Shown here one piece after another: positions 1 through 14,200 of a stretch of DNA of 64,000 nucleotides. The translations under genes were made by a program, and so were the position numbers. The first letter of the stretch is position 1. Each line of letters begins with the position of its first letter. The notes beneath the pieces are model-generated. The model saw only the letters and a program-made list of their open reading frames with translations, was not told the DNA's origin and made no database searches. This stretch comes from Acheta domesticus (Eukaryota > Arthropoda > Insecta > Orthoptera > Gryllidae), in assembly GCA_031308135.1 (NCBI GenBank), contig JAHLJT010009419.1, positions 39,957,897-40,021,896 on the forward strand, written 5' to 3'.

Positions 1-1015
1 GGAAACATAAGATAACTGAAGTATTAATTGAACATATAAAACAACTATATGATGTTTTTGGATGTTACCTAATGCACGGACGGAGAATATCAGATAAAAC
101 AGGGAGTGAAACATGGCTGCGTCCTATCGCCTCTCCTATTTATTGCAGTGCTTGATGATGTGATGGAAAGAGCAACAAAGGAAAAAGAGAGGTATTAGAT
201 GGGGTTTGATGGAAACTCTGGAAGATCTAGAGTATGTGGACGACATATGTCTTCTCTCTCAAAATTGTATGAACATGAAATCAAAGCTTAATGATATATG
301 TGAGGAAGCAAAGAAAGTGGGGCTGTTAATTAATTGTAGTAAAACGAAATCTTTAAGAATAAATGCAAATGTTCAAGACACCTTTCAAATTAATCAGGAT
401 GAAGTAGAAAATGTTCACAAGTTTCAATATCTGGGGAGTATAATAACTGATGATGGAGGTGTAGTTGAAGATGTTAAACAAAAAATCTACAAGGCAAACG
501 TTTGTTTTATACAATTAAGAGAAGTCTGGAAAAATAGGAATATTGCCTTAAAAACAAAACTACGCATTTTCAACTCAGATGTAAAATCTGTGCTTTTATA
601 TGGATCAGAAACTTGGAAAATAATCGGGAAAATAACACATAAATTACAAGTATTCATAAACTGATGTCTACGAAGAATCCTAAACATTAGGTGGCCACAA
701 GTAATAACAAATGAAGAACTGCTGAAGAAAGCCAATGAAACATTAATTGCAATGCAAATAAAATGCAGAAAGTGGAACTGGATAGGACATAACTTTAAGG
801 AATCCCTGAAATTCAATTGAGAGAGAAGCACTATGTTGGAACCCACAAGGGAGTAGAAGCCAAGGTCGACCGAGAACATCATGGAGAAGAACATTGGAAG
901 GAGAGATCCGGGAGACTGGTATGACTTGGAAGCAAATCATACCTATTGCAGAAAATAGAGGAAGATGGAGATCCTTTAATGAGGCCCTCTGCTCCGAACG
1001 GAACTAGAGGAACAA
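1..1015 (+). pseudogene. Non-LTR retrotransposon relic: 3' part of reverse transcriptase, RTE-like
   Basis: This is the C-terminal half of a retrotransposon reverse transcriptase, the enzyme that copies element RNA into DNA at the target site. Visible are the GCVLSPLLF block near 120-150, the active-site box YVDD (usual form YADD) at 233-244, then KTKSLRIN, FQYLGSIITDDGG, VLLYGSETW and, in a shifted frame after the stop at 662, CLRRILNIRWP and KWNWIGH. This order is typical of RTE-type elements. It is dead. A frame change near 195-210 separates the GCVLSPLLF block from the YVDD frame, and stops occur at 662-664 and again from about 820. The 5' end lies outside the window, and a GAAGAAGAAG run near 1013 probably marks the 3' end. 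The family call is from memory of consensus motifs; the exact clade is uncertain. Confidence 0.85.
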
Positions 1016-2278
1016 GAAGAAGAAGATCTCCTTAACCATCTAGACAAATTTCTGAAAATCTTTGCAATATGTCTGAGGAACAAAGCAAGCAGTTCCGTCA
1101 ATAAATAATGGTAATGGAAGTTAGACATCAGGGCAGATGGGATAGACACAATGGCAGACTACTACTGAAGCCATCAATGTGATTGCCCTGATTTGCGGCA
1201 TAAAAGGATACGTACAATGTTTTGTGATTCTTTGCAGGTTGTAAATACAAACATATTGATTATATTAATACAAACTATTTCAAGAGTTTAATTTTGTATA
1301 AAAGGGCATATCTAGTTACATTTAGTTAAAGTTTTATGCAATTTACATATAGCCTATACTCAATAAAATAAAATAATATTTTTCGATTGGCTTTATAAAA
1401 CTAGAGCCAATCTACCAAAACCAATGCTACATTTGGAATCTGTGCATTAAACATACCCTAAAATGGCTTTAAATTGTTTGGCAAGAAAATGAGTGTTGAC
1501 CAGTGTAATCGCCTAGCTCAGTGGGTGGGCGGGCATGGGCGAGAGGTGAGTGAGGGCAGGTCCACGTCCCTTGTAAATAGAAGGGGATGGGGGGAGACAG
1601 TGGGCGCCTCACATCCCTTTGGAGACACGCACAATAGGACGAAAGGGGCGGGCGAGGGCGCGAGGTCGATCACCCGGCGCCGCCTTCATCAACAAAGCTC
1701 CGTCGTCTTCTTCGCATTTGGCAAGGACTAAGACTCATCCTTTTGATAAATTTTGATTATTAGAATTCAGTGACGCCACTATATATTGACTGAAATCGAT
1801 AAGTTGGTGTCGATGATACAATTAACAAGTGTTGAATTTTCTTTTTGTTTTCCTCCCAAACTTGTCAACCTATTTGCCTATCTATTCATCTTACTGAAGG
1901 GGCTAAAGATGTGCTAAAGGTTATATTCAGAAAGATATCCGTATTGCAAATTCTTGATATGAAACTTCCTATATCTAAATAAAAATAAATTTATTTAAGA
2001 ACTAAATACAACTGTAAAATGTAAATATATTGATTCTCATGGTTTGTAAGATTGTGAATACATTAATGGAATGTTTGTGTGTATTTTCTGATGTTCTTTT
2101 TATAATTATGATAATGAATAAGTGATGTTGGTAATGGTAGGGTGTAATTGGTAATGGTAGAAGAGTGATGTTGGTAATTAATTCTTCAGAATTGTTTATT
2201 TACATTTAATTGTGGTTTTGCTTTTCTCTCTATGTAATGATATTGAAATTTATATCTTTAATTTTGTTTCTCTTCCAG
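1016..2278. other. ENT intron sequence with one GC-rich patch
   Basis: Intronic DNA between the retrotransposon relic and the first ENT exon in the window. It is mostly AT-rich with no coding signal. A GC-rich, CpG-containing patch at about 1,490-1,735 stands out. It includes an open frame (1,474-1,731) that I do not recognise and that looks like a composition effect. The polypyrimidine tract and CAG acceptor of the next exon end at 2,278. Confidence 0.5.
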
Positions 2279-5200
2279 TACTTTGTAGATTTTAAATTAA
2301 AGCCCATTAATAATGGTACAGATGATATGGAGCAAATTCGATCAAATTTCATGAACTATTTAACATTTGCTGCCCAAATTCCAAATGTTATTTTCAATTG
2401 GCTGAATGTGTTTGTTCACATTGGGTAAGTGTACTGTGTTTTATCTGTGTGTGAGAAACAAATTTGTGAAAATGTTTTTCTGTATTCATTCTGCGAGTCA
2501 AGAGGGTTGATCTCAGAATGAGGAAAATGTTTTATTGTCATTATCAAATTATTCTTTATATGGTAATATCTGTCCAAGTCAGAATGGAACGGCACACAAA
2601 AAAATCTGTTTTAGGGAGGTTTCCATTTTATGCAAGGTTTTCCATGTTATGACCCTTGTTATATTGATGTTTCTGCCATGAAAGTACTAAATTACATGGC
2701 TTTATTATAATTATCAAAATACATTAACATATAACGTATTTATGAAAGAAATCATTAATCAATTAATATTAAACACTCTTCAATGACAGCTTCTGTGTTG
2801 AAAAATACACTCGTTACTGGCTGCATTTGGACTGATTGCTGAATTTCAATGCATAATGCGTCACAACCTAGTATGATGACTTTCTTATTCACTCGCATGG
2901 CGTTGAGCATCACGTATGTGGTTGAAGGGTTATGATTTTCAACACGAGGCAGAAGGACGTCATACGGGGAGGAAGCCATACCCGTACATCTTCCCCTACT
3001 CAGAGAGTCATTCCCTTAGGGCCTGCGCCTTGAGAGACAAGTAACCCCAAGGTTGCATTCTGTGTTGACAGCTTAAGCCTCTTTCCTTCAATATCCAGCT
3101 GCTAGAACTAAATCCTGTGTCACAGGGATAGAGAGTTTAAAACAAGCTTGCAGATTCATTCATTTCATTAAGATCATCTCCTGTCTCTCTGCCAATTTCA
3201 TTAAATTCACAGGAATTCAGTTTTTTAATGATTTTCCCCATTGTAAGTCATGAAAAACCATTCTGTTTTCGCATTGGAGAGGTTCTGTTTTATGCTGTGT
3301 AAAATGCCATTTAACTTCATGGGATGGAGAGATTTTCCAGTTCAGGCAGGTTTCCAGCTTGAACAGGGTTTGGTTTAGACAGATTTCACTGTACTACTAT
3401 GTATAGATAATGTAATGGAGAAAGTATATTGCAGGAAATTAAAAAAAAAAGAAAAAATAATTAACAGATGTAAGTCCAATACAAATACAATTTTACAAAA
3501 ATGGTTTCAGACATAATGGGCAGCACAAAATATGATAGCTCAAAGAACATAAAACAATTACACATATGCAAAATAATAAATTAGAAGTACTTATTATAAA
3601 TGATTACAAGATTATTCTGTACTCGGAACAAAATGCACCCAACTTTCAATCAATTATAACAGTTTCCAAGAGTTCTGTATTAAATCTATGAACATAATTT
3701 GACATTTATTTAATGGATTATTCAGTTAGTAGGTAGAACTAAAGTTATAAGTAACAAAAACAGAATTTGTTCTTGTATTCCTGCTAGGAACCTTGAGTTT
3801 TATATATTGTAACAAAAAAGGGTAATCAGTTTTATAATTAACTAGTTTATATAGAAAATTTAATCATTAGAAATATGTAGAAAATATAAAGAACGAATAT
3901 TCAATAATGATACGAAACTAGAAATATAAATAAGGACTATAAATATGATTAATGAACGGAAGATATAGGCCAAAACTTGCAGCAACAATTTAAAAAATTG
4001 TGTTGATCAGTTTCTACACAATTTGTAAGGACATCAAAATGGGGTTACCATCCGAGATGCATCCATAGAAATTTTTTAAATTCACAAGTTCTTTTAATAT
4101 GGCCTAGTTCTTGGAAAGCCTTGTTAATAATCATATCAATGTGATCAATGAAGCTGAGTTGACTATCAAATATCACTCTGAGATCCTTAATCCTGTTCCA
4201 AGTCAACACCATCAATTGTACAGGTGTGGACAATAATATTTGTAAATCTTGAGAATGTTACTTTTTATGTTTCTTTGCATTCAGCAACATGATGTTATCC
4301 TTTGACCAGAGATTGAATGCTTTAATCGCATTCAGTAAAATCAAAACCTCAACATTTTTATACGGGTGGAGTTTGTCCAAATGTGAACACAATTTTCCAA
4401 AAATAGTGGGTGGAACAATAATGCTCTGAGGCTTGTGTGATTTGTGACTGTTGGTTCATTGGGGTTGAGAAAAAAAAAACTCTTGTACATCATAAATTAA
4501 TATCATGTTACCTATTATTATATCATATATCAAAATCAAAGACTCTGCTGTCTTATTGAACATCACTACATTTATGCTGTATAATTCAATTCCATATACG
4601 TTTCTAAATTGCACTTGCTTGTTATGGGATTATTCGCTGTGTGCTCGATACCATATCTGAGTGTAAAATAGGAGAGGAACTTGTCTTCTCATTCTATTTG
4701 GCACATTAAATCTCTCTTCTTCCAATAAAGAAGGGCTAGTACTATTGCCATTGACTAATTTATTTATAAATTTAATGTCATTCAATTCTCCCAACGATTT
4801 CAATGATGGGATCCTCAACATTGACGAAATTGTCTCTTAACTATGATTCAAAAAAGGGATCAAGTAATCCAAGGTAATGAGCTGCCATTCTGAAAAACTT
4901 AATGTTGCACTGTTTCAAAACATTTTATATGAACATCAAAAAAAGGATTCCAAATAGGTGAGCCAAAAAGTAGTAAGGGTCTAATGAACAATAGGTGTAA
5001 TGTTTTCAGTTCTCCAATCGAATTTAATTCACGTCAAGTCCTTTTGACAAATTCTAACATTTGAGTAAATTCATGGATTATTTTATCTAAATGGTCATTA
5101 AATTTCATTTTACCATCGAATATTACCCCAAAGTCTCTCACAGAGTGTATGTTTGAAAGATTTTTGCCATTGATGGAATGAACATTTGGAATTAATTGTT

Positions 5201-8200
5201 ACACATTTCTGGGTTTAAAATAATGTTGTTATCTACACCCTAAGCATATAACTCATTAATGGCATTTTGCGAGTCAGTTATGTCTTTACGAGAGGAAATG
5301 TATTTATATAGCTTTAAATCATCAGCAAATAACAAAAATTCAACATTGACGAGTGTAAGCCATAAATTGCTATTAAACAAGAGAGGGCCCAAGTGCAAAT
5401 CTTGAGGGACTCTGAGTGCACTTCTATTCCAAATGAACAAAATTTCTGTATTTCACGTAGTGCAATCTACCAGTGAAGTAATTTCTAAACCAGTTGAGCA
5501 ATGGACCAACAATACCAAAGGACTTCAATTTATCTAATAGTAAAGAATGATTGACTGAGTCAAACACCTTGTTGAAGTCTGTGTAAATACTGTCTACTCG
5601 AAAATTTCTTTTCCATAGAATTTAAAATATTTTGAATATAAATAGGCAGGTTAAATTCAATGCTCTTTCCAGAGATAAAGCCACATTGATTGGGTGAAAT
5701 ATATGGAGAAATTACATTTTTAAGTTTGTTTGCTTAAAATAGAAATAGATCTGTAATTTGATATTTCATTTTTATGGCTTGATTTATGAAGTGGGGTAAT
5801 GTAGGCTGATTTCCATTTGGTTGGAAAAGTACCTTCAGATATGGATTTTGTTAAAAGGGATATAGGACATTATGTAATTGCATTCTTTTAATAAAATCGG
5901 CAGCACTCCATCAGGTCCCTCTCTCTTACTTGATGATTGATGTTTCAACAGAAAAACTTTTTATGGGTCCACAAAACTGAAAAAATGGATTTTCTCCTCT
6001 AGGGTGTCCCAGACCATGCAGTAAAAAAGTCATCAGAATCTGTTCTAAATCACAGTTTTTGATTTAACTCTTTTTTAAAAAACCTTCCCATTACGAAGTG
6101 ATAGGGACTTCTCTTGGTAACATGCTCCATTATCATTTTACCGCACTATACTCTGCTGTTCCTAAATATGTTTAACAACTTGGAATGTCACAATGCTGCA
6201 CCATTGTGCAAAACCTTTGCAAGGTCAAGGGTCATAGCACTTACTTAAAAGTGTATTTTCAATATCAATGAGATTGTGCTACGTGCCAAATTTATTGCTG
6301 CTCACACTGGTGCAATTGTACAAATGAAGGTCACACATACTAGAAAAGTTTTCTAATGCAAATCTGCAGGCAAGTTGTGTTGCCTGTTTAGGATATGAAA
6401 GAAATCAACATATTTTTGCATGATTGAGGGAAATGCAATGCTATCATTTAAATAAATATTTCCTTTGTTCTAGAGATTCAGTGCATATTGCGGTGGTGTA
6501 ATTTCTTTTTGTTTTAATATTATTTATGTCTCTTTTTGCTAAGTTATCAAGTTTTTCATTTTGAATTTTTCATAATGATTTTTGAAATTAAAATGCATAT
6601 AAATGAATGCTATGGTATGGAACTGTAGGTTGTTAGTTTGTGTCTCATCAAATAATTGGACACTTAAATAAAAACTACAGATATTTCAGTAACAAAAATT
6701 TATTAATTCGTTATTGATATTAGTTATTTGCAATCTTCATTTTAATTTATTCCCACATCCTCTAATAATACTTTTCCTTTCCCATCTGTAAAATACCATG
6801 GCTTTTGTTCTATAAGTTAGACTTTCTTTACAAAACATCAAGATCATGAAACATGAGTGGATTGTGATGCTTTGTTACAAGTACTGACAAGACAATGTCA
6901 ATAAGGACCTTGATGAAGTGAAAATATTTCATTATCCAACACTCACGCTTTCTCTTTACTGTCAATTACTTATTACTTTCTCGTATACACAGACAGAATC
7001 CATTTTGTGGGTCCATGATACCAAAGAATCGATTGATGCAAAACGTCTTTCCGTCCATATGAAGAACACTAGCGCCTAAACTATGTGTACAATTTTTTCC
7101 AAATTGAAGAAACCCCTGTCGATCTCATCTCAGTCGAAGCTCTGCGATTTTGAAAAACATTCATTAATTTAGGAGGTACTTTACATGAAGCCCGCTGGAC
7201 ATTTTGAAAATTTTCTTGAAGTAGCTTGAAATTTTTTCTTTAAATTTCTTGTTAAAGTAGAGTAAAATTCACCTGTAAAGATGGAATAGTTGTGATTTTC
7301 ACTGTTAACCCTGAATTCTTGATAAATATAGAAGTTTTAATTTTTTTCGGCGCCTTCTATTACTACAAAATTCAAGATACAGATTTTTCTTTCAAATAAA
7401 ATTTGTTGTCCATAATTAGTTCTTTCATTAAGATCATGTACATTGTTTGGAAACTTTTAGTATTTTTTGTGCAAAATGTGCAATATTAAAAAATTACAAA
7501 AAGAAGGTTTTTCTTGAAAACTGCTCCAAATTTTTTCTTTAGATGTTTGGTAAGGGTAATGTTAAATGTACTCTATAAGATGGCATAAATGCTGTATTGT
7601 GCTACTTTTTTGTTTTTTTCAAAAATTACAAAAATGCATTTTTTTTCTTGTTCTCATGTCATTAATATTTACGTTAGCAGCAATTTTTGACATTATTGTA
7701 TTGATGAGTACTTGTGCTTTAAATAATGTCAAATAAATGTTCTCTGAAACTCAAGACATTTCTGTGAAAATGAGCTCAGAATTCTGCATTTTCAGAAATG
7801 CTCAAATGCCATTTTCTCAAAAACTGCACCAAATTTTTTCTTCAAACTTTTCACGCGGATAATGCCAATTGCATTGTTTAAAATTACATAAAATTAATTT
7901 CTGTGTATTCTTTTGTTTTTTTCAAAAATTACATAAATGTAATTGTTTTAAAAATATTTCTCTTGCCATTAATATGCATATTTCCAGCAATTTTCCAGGA
8001 CATTACCAGTGAACACTATTACATTTGTAAGTTGAAGTACTTCAAATGATTTCTAATAAAGATTTACGAAAACATAAATATTTGATGTGAAAAAGAGCTT
8101 CAAGTTTTGCACTTTCAGCAATGCTTAAATGCAATTTCCTTAAAATGGGCTCTAAATTTTTTTAAGGAAAAGTGCCATTTAAGATGAGGTTTTACTCTTC

Positions 8201-11200
8201 TTTAATAATTTTAAAGTAATATTTTGGTTCTACCGTTAGGACATCAAAAATTTGAAAAAAATCCTCCCCCCCCCCCATTGTACTTTGACCAGTGATCAAT
8301 GGCAGCTGGCAAGACCGAAAAGCTGAGAAATTAGAAAACTAACTAATATGAGAAAATTTGTGCCATTCTGTAGCACCACTAGAATGAGGATGTTGTTGTG
8401 CCTGCAATATTGGCAGTTAGAAATACTGAGAATTACTTCTCATTGTATAGAATTGTTAAAAAGGAATTGTATGAGTAAAATTTAATGAATTATGATTCTC
8501 ATAATTTTTTACTTTATATTCGCATTTTTCTTTGTTGAATCTCAAATAATGTTTCATTTTTCTGTTTACTTAGAGGGAACTTAACCACAAGAATAGTGTG
8601 GAGTATTATGGTGGAAGTGGTCTTGTTTATATTCACAGTGGCATTGGCAATGACTGATTCAACAGAATGGCGTGGTACATTCTTCTGGTGCACTATACTT
8701 ACTGTTATTTTATTGAATAGTAAGTAACTAACAGGTTGTGAACAATTCTTTTGATTACATATTTAAAATATAAAAAACTGTAATCTATATTTTGCAGTGG
8801 CAAATGGAATTTACCAGAATACAGTGTTTGGTATGGCAGCAAAATTACCATTTAAGTACACTGGTGCAGTGATACTTGGAACAGTATGTATATATGTGTA
8901 CTTTTCAATATCACTAAAGATTTGCCGATATAATGAAGAAACTAGAGAAATACCATTTAACCTGCAATCATTTAAATATTGTGCTTAGGGAGAAATTTGT
9001 AAAGTTGTGTGTAACACTCAGTATTTTCCAACAGAACATTAGCGGAACATTTACATCAATACTGAATTTGGCTGCAAGATTGTCAGCACCTAATCTTCGT
9101 ACAGCTGCAATCTACTATTTTATTACAGCCTTATTTGTTTTGTTGGTGTGCTTTGATACCTACTTCGCTTTACCACTAAATGTAAGGGAATTTAACTTTA
9201 ATCAGTATTTCAAACGTATTTCAATAAAAAAATGTTTATAAATATTTTGTTGAACACTTGAGTACTCTAGAAATCATTTATGAATTTTTTCTTCCAGAGA
9301 TATTATCGTTATCATGAACTACTGGGAAAAAAGACCCAACAGAGGCAAGAAATTGGTGGTAGAGCACATAAACCTCGAATCCCATATGGAACAATTATCA
9401 AGCAATGCTGGCCACAGTTGTACAATGTGTTCTTTATTTTCTTTGTAACTCTAGCAGTTTTTCCTGCTCTTATTGCAAGTAATTAAGTTGAATTTTCTCT
9501 TCGTGGAAAGTTGCTGCATATACTTGAAGTAATACTAATCATTGGTGAAATGTTACTAGGTTGTAACTGTGTTGTGTTACATTTGTTTTCAGGTATAAAG
9601 CCAAGCAATGACATGTTCTTTGTTCCTAAACACCTTTTTTCTGATGTTACTTGTTTTCTAACTTTCAACGTGTGTGCTATGCTGGGAAGTCTTCTAGCGA
9701 CATGGATTTCTTGGGTAGGAGTTTCATAAAAGTGTTACATTTTCTATTTCAGTACCCTCTATGTATTTGAATTTAATGCAATTATTTTCTCATATTTTGC
9801 AGCCATCACCAAAATATCTGGCCATTCCTGTTACATGGCGAGTGTTATTCATTCCGTTCTTTGTCTTTTGCAACTATCTTCCACATGATAAGAGAGTTTT
9901 AAGTATTCTCATATATAATGAATATGTTTATTGGGGTGGTGTTGTACTAATGGCCTTCACAAGTGGTTATTTCAGTGCTTTGGGTATGGAATATTGTCCA
10001 AGGTAAGCTTGAATTCTATATTAAAAATGCCCTTGTGTTTTTGATGAATAGCAATTTCTCTGTTTATATACTATTTTAATTTTAATTGGTAGTAATGTCT
10101 TAAAGTACCAAAATAATATTTCAAAAGTCTGGTGAAAGTTGAGAACAATTACTTATTTACAGATGCCCAAAAATGGTATATGCTAAGGTGCTCTACGCTG
10201 AGCAAAAAGTCCGTAATAACTTGCAAAACTTTAAATTTCAATTTCGTTCTTACTCTTTATTGGTGGAGTTACATTATTTATGTTAATTGGGGGTTTGTAG
10301 GCAAGTATTGTGATCATATGCAATGCATATTTTTATATAATAGTGCTTTACAGGAGCTTGTTAATGATTAGGGAATGAATTTTAAAGTAAATGCATATAT
10401 TTGTAGGTGCAGGATACCTACATTCAGTAATTTTCTTTAATTTCCATGACCTTCTGAATGAATCAAAACCATTTTTATTTTATATATTTGGGTATAATTA
10501 CATATTTTCCCTATTAATGCCTATTTTTATGTATTTCATACAGTTTGATATATTTATGCATCAAAATGGAATATTTCAGAAATGAATTTGCAAATATTTG
10601 TTCTGGGATTTGCATTACTGTAAAAGAGAGTAAAATAATACTGCACTATTATGACCATTGGACCATTACCGTGAATTGTGAAACTTAACCCTTGCTTCTC
10701 GGAAATTGCATACTCGGAACGAAGGACAAACAAATTTGCGAAGCAGAAATGATCAAAACCACACGCTTCTCGTATTTCACAGAGCCTGTCAATCAGAATC
10801 TGGCAAACATACCTTAGGGGGCATTCTCTTATCACGTTTCCTGCAACCAGATGATAGCATCACATCAGGGATGCAAACTTCGGAACCTACTCATGAAATC
10901 CCATCTGGAATACTCGTTTGGAATGTGATACGATCAATATGTAGTACTTGTGTGCAATAAATTCAGCACAATTACGTTGGTCGAGTGAGTGAGTATTTTC
11001 TGTTTCCGGGTGCGTCAACTGCTACTGAAATCATTCTTTCTGTAAGTGTAGTGCATGTTATGTCGGCGATGTTTCTCCCCACTACACTTGGATTTAGCGT
11101 CTGACGTAAATCGGCTATTACAATGTCATCCAATTGGAAGGTTGAAGGCCACCATAATAACGTCACTGTAGTGATGTGGAAGATCTCGATTGGATAGTGC

Positions 11201-14200
11201 CGTAACAGCTGATGACCTGCCAGAGGCAGCTCTGAATAAAATCGCAGTATAGAGATCGCGTCGGATTGCGGTTATTTTTCTTTACCAAGTGTTCACAGTG
11301 GTACCGCCCCGACCAGGACAAGCTCTAACATTCATATCAGTTTTTAAACGGTTATTGTAGTATTGTAGTATAGTGTGCGTAAAAGGAGAGAGAAGGGCCA
11401 AGGATGAAGGAAAGGTCACGCATGGTCTTTGGACCATATTTTGTTAGGGTACTGATCCGGCATTCGCCCGCAATTGATAGAAGCAAGCAAGGAAAACTAC
11501 CGATCAGAGCAGCCGGCCGCTAGAATTCTCCCCCTTACTATGGTCTGATTAAAATAAGAACCGACTTGGGAGCGCGCTGTGGTGGGGAGCGGCGTTGCCA
11601 CGCCAAGAGCGGTGGAGCACGTGCTAGGGCGGCGGGGGCGGAGTGGCGAGGACCGCCCGGGCCCGGTCGCGGTGACAGAAAGACAAGCGGTACTTTCAGT
11701 GGGTGGATTACTGCAGGCGTCTTGGCCACAACTGCATTATTCGAAAGTTGCGAAGCTAAGCGGACGAGAGGGACCGGAAGGGCCCCCTAATTCTGTCATA
11801 GCGCCCCGCCTCACCCCCGCGCGCCGTGCGCCGGCCAGGGCGAAACCGCCCGGCCGTCGGGCCCACGCGGTTCTGGTTACATTCTGCCGTGGCAACCATG
11901 CAGCGACGTGCCTCCCGATACGCAGCCGTCGTTGGTTGAGCGCTGCCCAATGCAGCGCTCCCAGTTCCCAAGTCGGTTCTAATTTTAATCGGACCATAAT
12001 TGAATTTAATCGAGCTAATGTCGAATCTGCCGTCGTGATTCAAACGCTGGGACCTCGTGGTGAACGATGGTGAAGAGGCAACGTGAACCATGTTGGATTT
12101 AGGGGGAAGCATGGTCGCCTTATTTCCCCCTCCGTCACAAAAGTCGTGCAAGTATGACTGTTCACGTACTTCTCGTGATCATTATATATTCCTGTGACGG
12201 TTCGTCCCCACGAAAGTTGGTTTACAGAATAATGGCTTTAAGTAGGCGTGGGGGGGGGGGGGAGCGCAGATGTTGAGACTGGTATACAATGAATTTATAT
12301 GTACGTTCCAGAAATACAATGTACTTAAAATTTCACGTTTTACTTCGACACATTCCCATTTCCACAACATTAGTTATCATTATTTAAACTTATAAAGAAC
12401 ATGTGTACTAACCCATTTGAAAAAGAAGTCGGCACGCCTTTCCTTGCTAGTTGTAAATGTTGTGATAACTATTTCATTAAACTCTGCTATTTGGATAATG
12501 AAGTCACGCTTAATGGAAAGCATGACAAGAACTGATAATCTGTCTTCTGCAAATTGTATTGCGCAGGGATGTAACTACCATGGCCAACGAAATAGAATCA
12601 TCCAGGAATTATCTGTCTCCTCGGCCACAGAAAGAGATGTAGCACTGCCAACTTCCAAGGGCAACAATTGCCGGATCCATTCATAGTGAAGCATTTTGAT
12701 TACATGCTTTTGCATAGAGTGCGATTTTTCTAACCGTGGCCCTGGCAGGTATCAGCTGTTGACGGTTTCATCCAATGCGGAGTTTGAACGTCACTACAGT
12801 GACGTTACTATGATGACGTTTAAGCTCTGGATTGGATGAAACCGTCAACAGCTGATACCTGCCAGGGCCGCGGTTAGAAAAATCGCAGTATATTCTTTGG
12901 TATAAAATTACAAATAGAATGTAGAAATTCGGTTTGTCGAAACTTACAAGAAAACTAAAATACGATTTTCATCTGATATAATATCGTCACAGTTTGTAGT
13001 CTGCATTAAAGATTCGGATACACCTGGCGGTTATGTTAGGACTGTAAACTCGCTATCTGTCGAGCGCGTTGAGAACTATGTTGCAGCATCTCTCCAGTTA
13101 TTACTCGTTCACTTTACATTTGCAGACGGAGCGCTGCGATCTGTTTACATGAGGTCACCGCCGACTGAATGAGCAACGCGCGCCTGCAGTAGATACTGAC
13201 CGTTTAATATGATATAGATGGCGGTGAGCATCAAACAGAAACCCTGGTTAAAACATAACCATTAAGCAGTAGAAAAGTGCAAAGAAGAAATAAAAATATT
13301 GTACGTGAATGTTGTGAATAGCGTGTGGTGTGATCTATTTTATTGTATATTATCTTAATCATTTAAGAGCACGACTCCAGCTCACTGCCAGAAAGGCATA
13401 ATTCGTCAGCTGTGTCCGTACTATGGACTCCGTAGCGCTTGTGCTGCCTTCGGAGACAGCTGATTGGCCAGATGCTGATTGACATCGGGACCATTCGTGT
13501 ATTCTCGGTTGTGTGTTCGGGCCTTCGTTTTCAAAACAACATTAGTTCCTAATTCTGCCGTCTGCAAATGTAAAGTGAACGAGTAATATATTACTCGTTC
13601 ACTTTACATTTGCAGACGGAGCGCTGCGATCTGTTTACATGAAGTCACCGCCGACTGAATGAGAAACGCGTGACTGCAGTAGATACTGACCGTTTAATAT
13701 GATATAGATTGCGGTGAGCAGCACACACAACCCCGGCGGGGCAAGAACATAACCTTTAAGCAGAAGATAAGTGCAAAGAAAAAATAAAAATATTGTACGG
13801 GAATGTTGTGAATAGCGAGTGGTGTGACCTATTTTATTGTATATTACCTCAATTATTTAAGGACGCGACTCCAGCTTACTGTCAGAAAGACATAATTCGT
13901 CAGCTGTGTCCGTAGCGCTTGTTCTGTCTTCGGAGACAGCTGATTGGTCAGATGCTGATTGACATCGGGACCATTCGTGTATTCTCTGTTGTGTGTTCGG
14001 GCCTTCACTTTCAAAACAACATTAGTTCCTAATTCTGCCGTCTGCAAATATAAAGTGAACGGGTAATACGGTTGACTAACAATATTGAGACATCCACCCC
14101 GCGAAGCCCCACCTCCTCGTCCCTGATAGCTACTGGTTTATTGTCGCCTATATTCCAACGTTGAAGTCGAAGGTATAGCAAGGCTATGTAAACGCTCAGG

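Noticed and set aside
1474..1731. 85-codon frame in a GC-rich patch, with CCTAGCTCAGTGGG resembling a tRNA/SINE A box
   Set aside because: The B-box match (AGGTCGATCACC) is poor, no cloverleaf can be drawn, and the peptide is unrecognised.
2755..2979. 74-codon minus-strand frame starting MASSPYDVLLP
   Set aside because: Not recognised and lies inside a probable DNA-transposon remnant; no evidence of a host gene.
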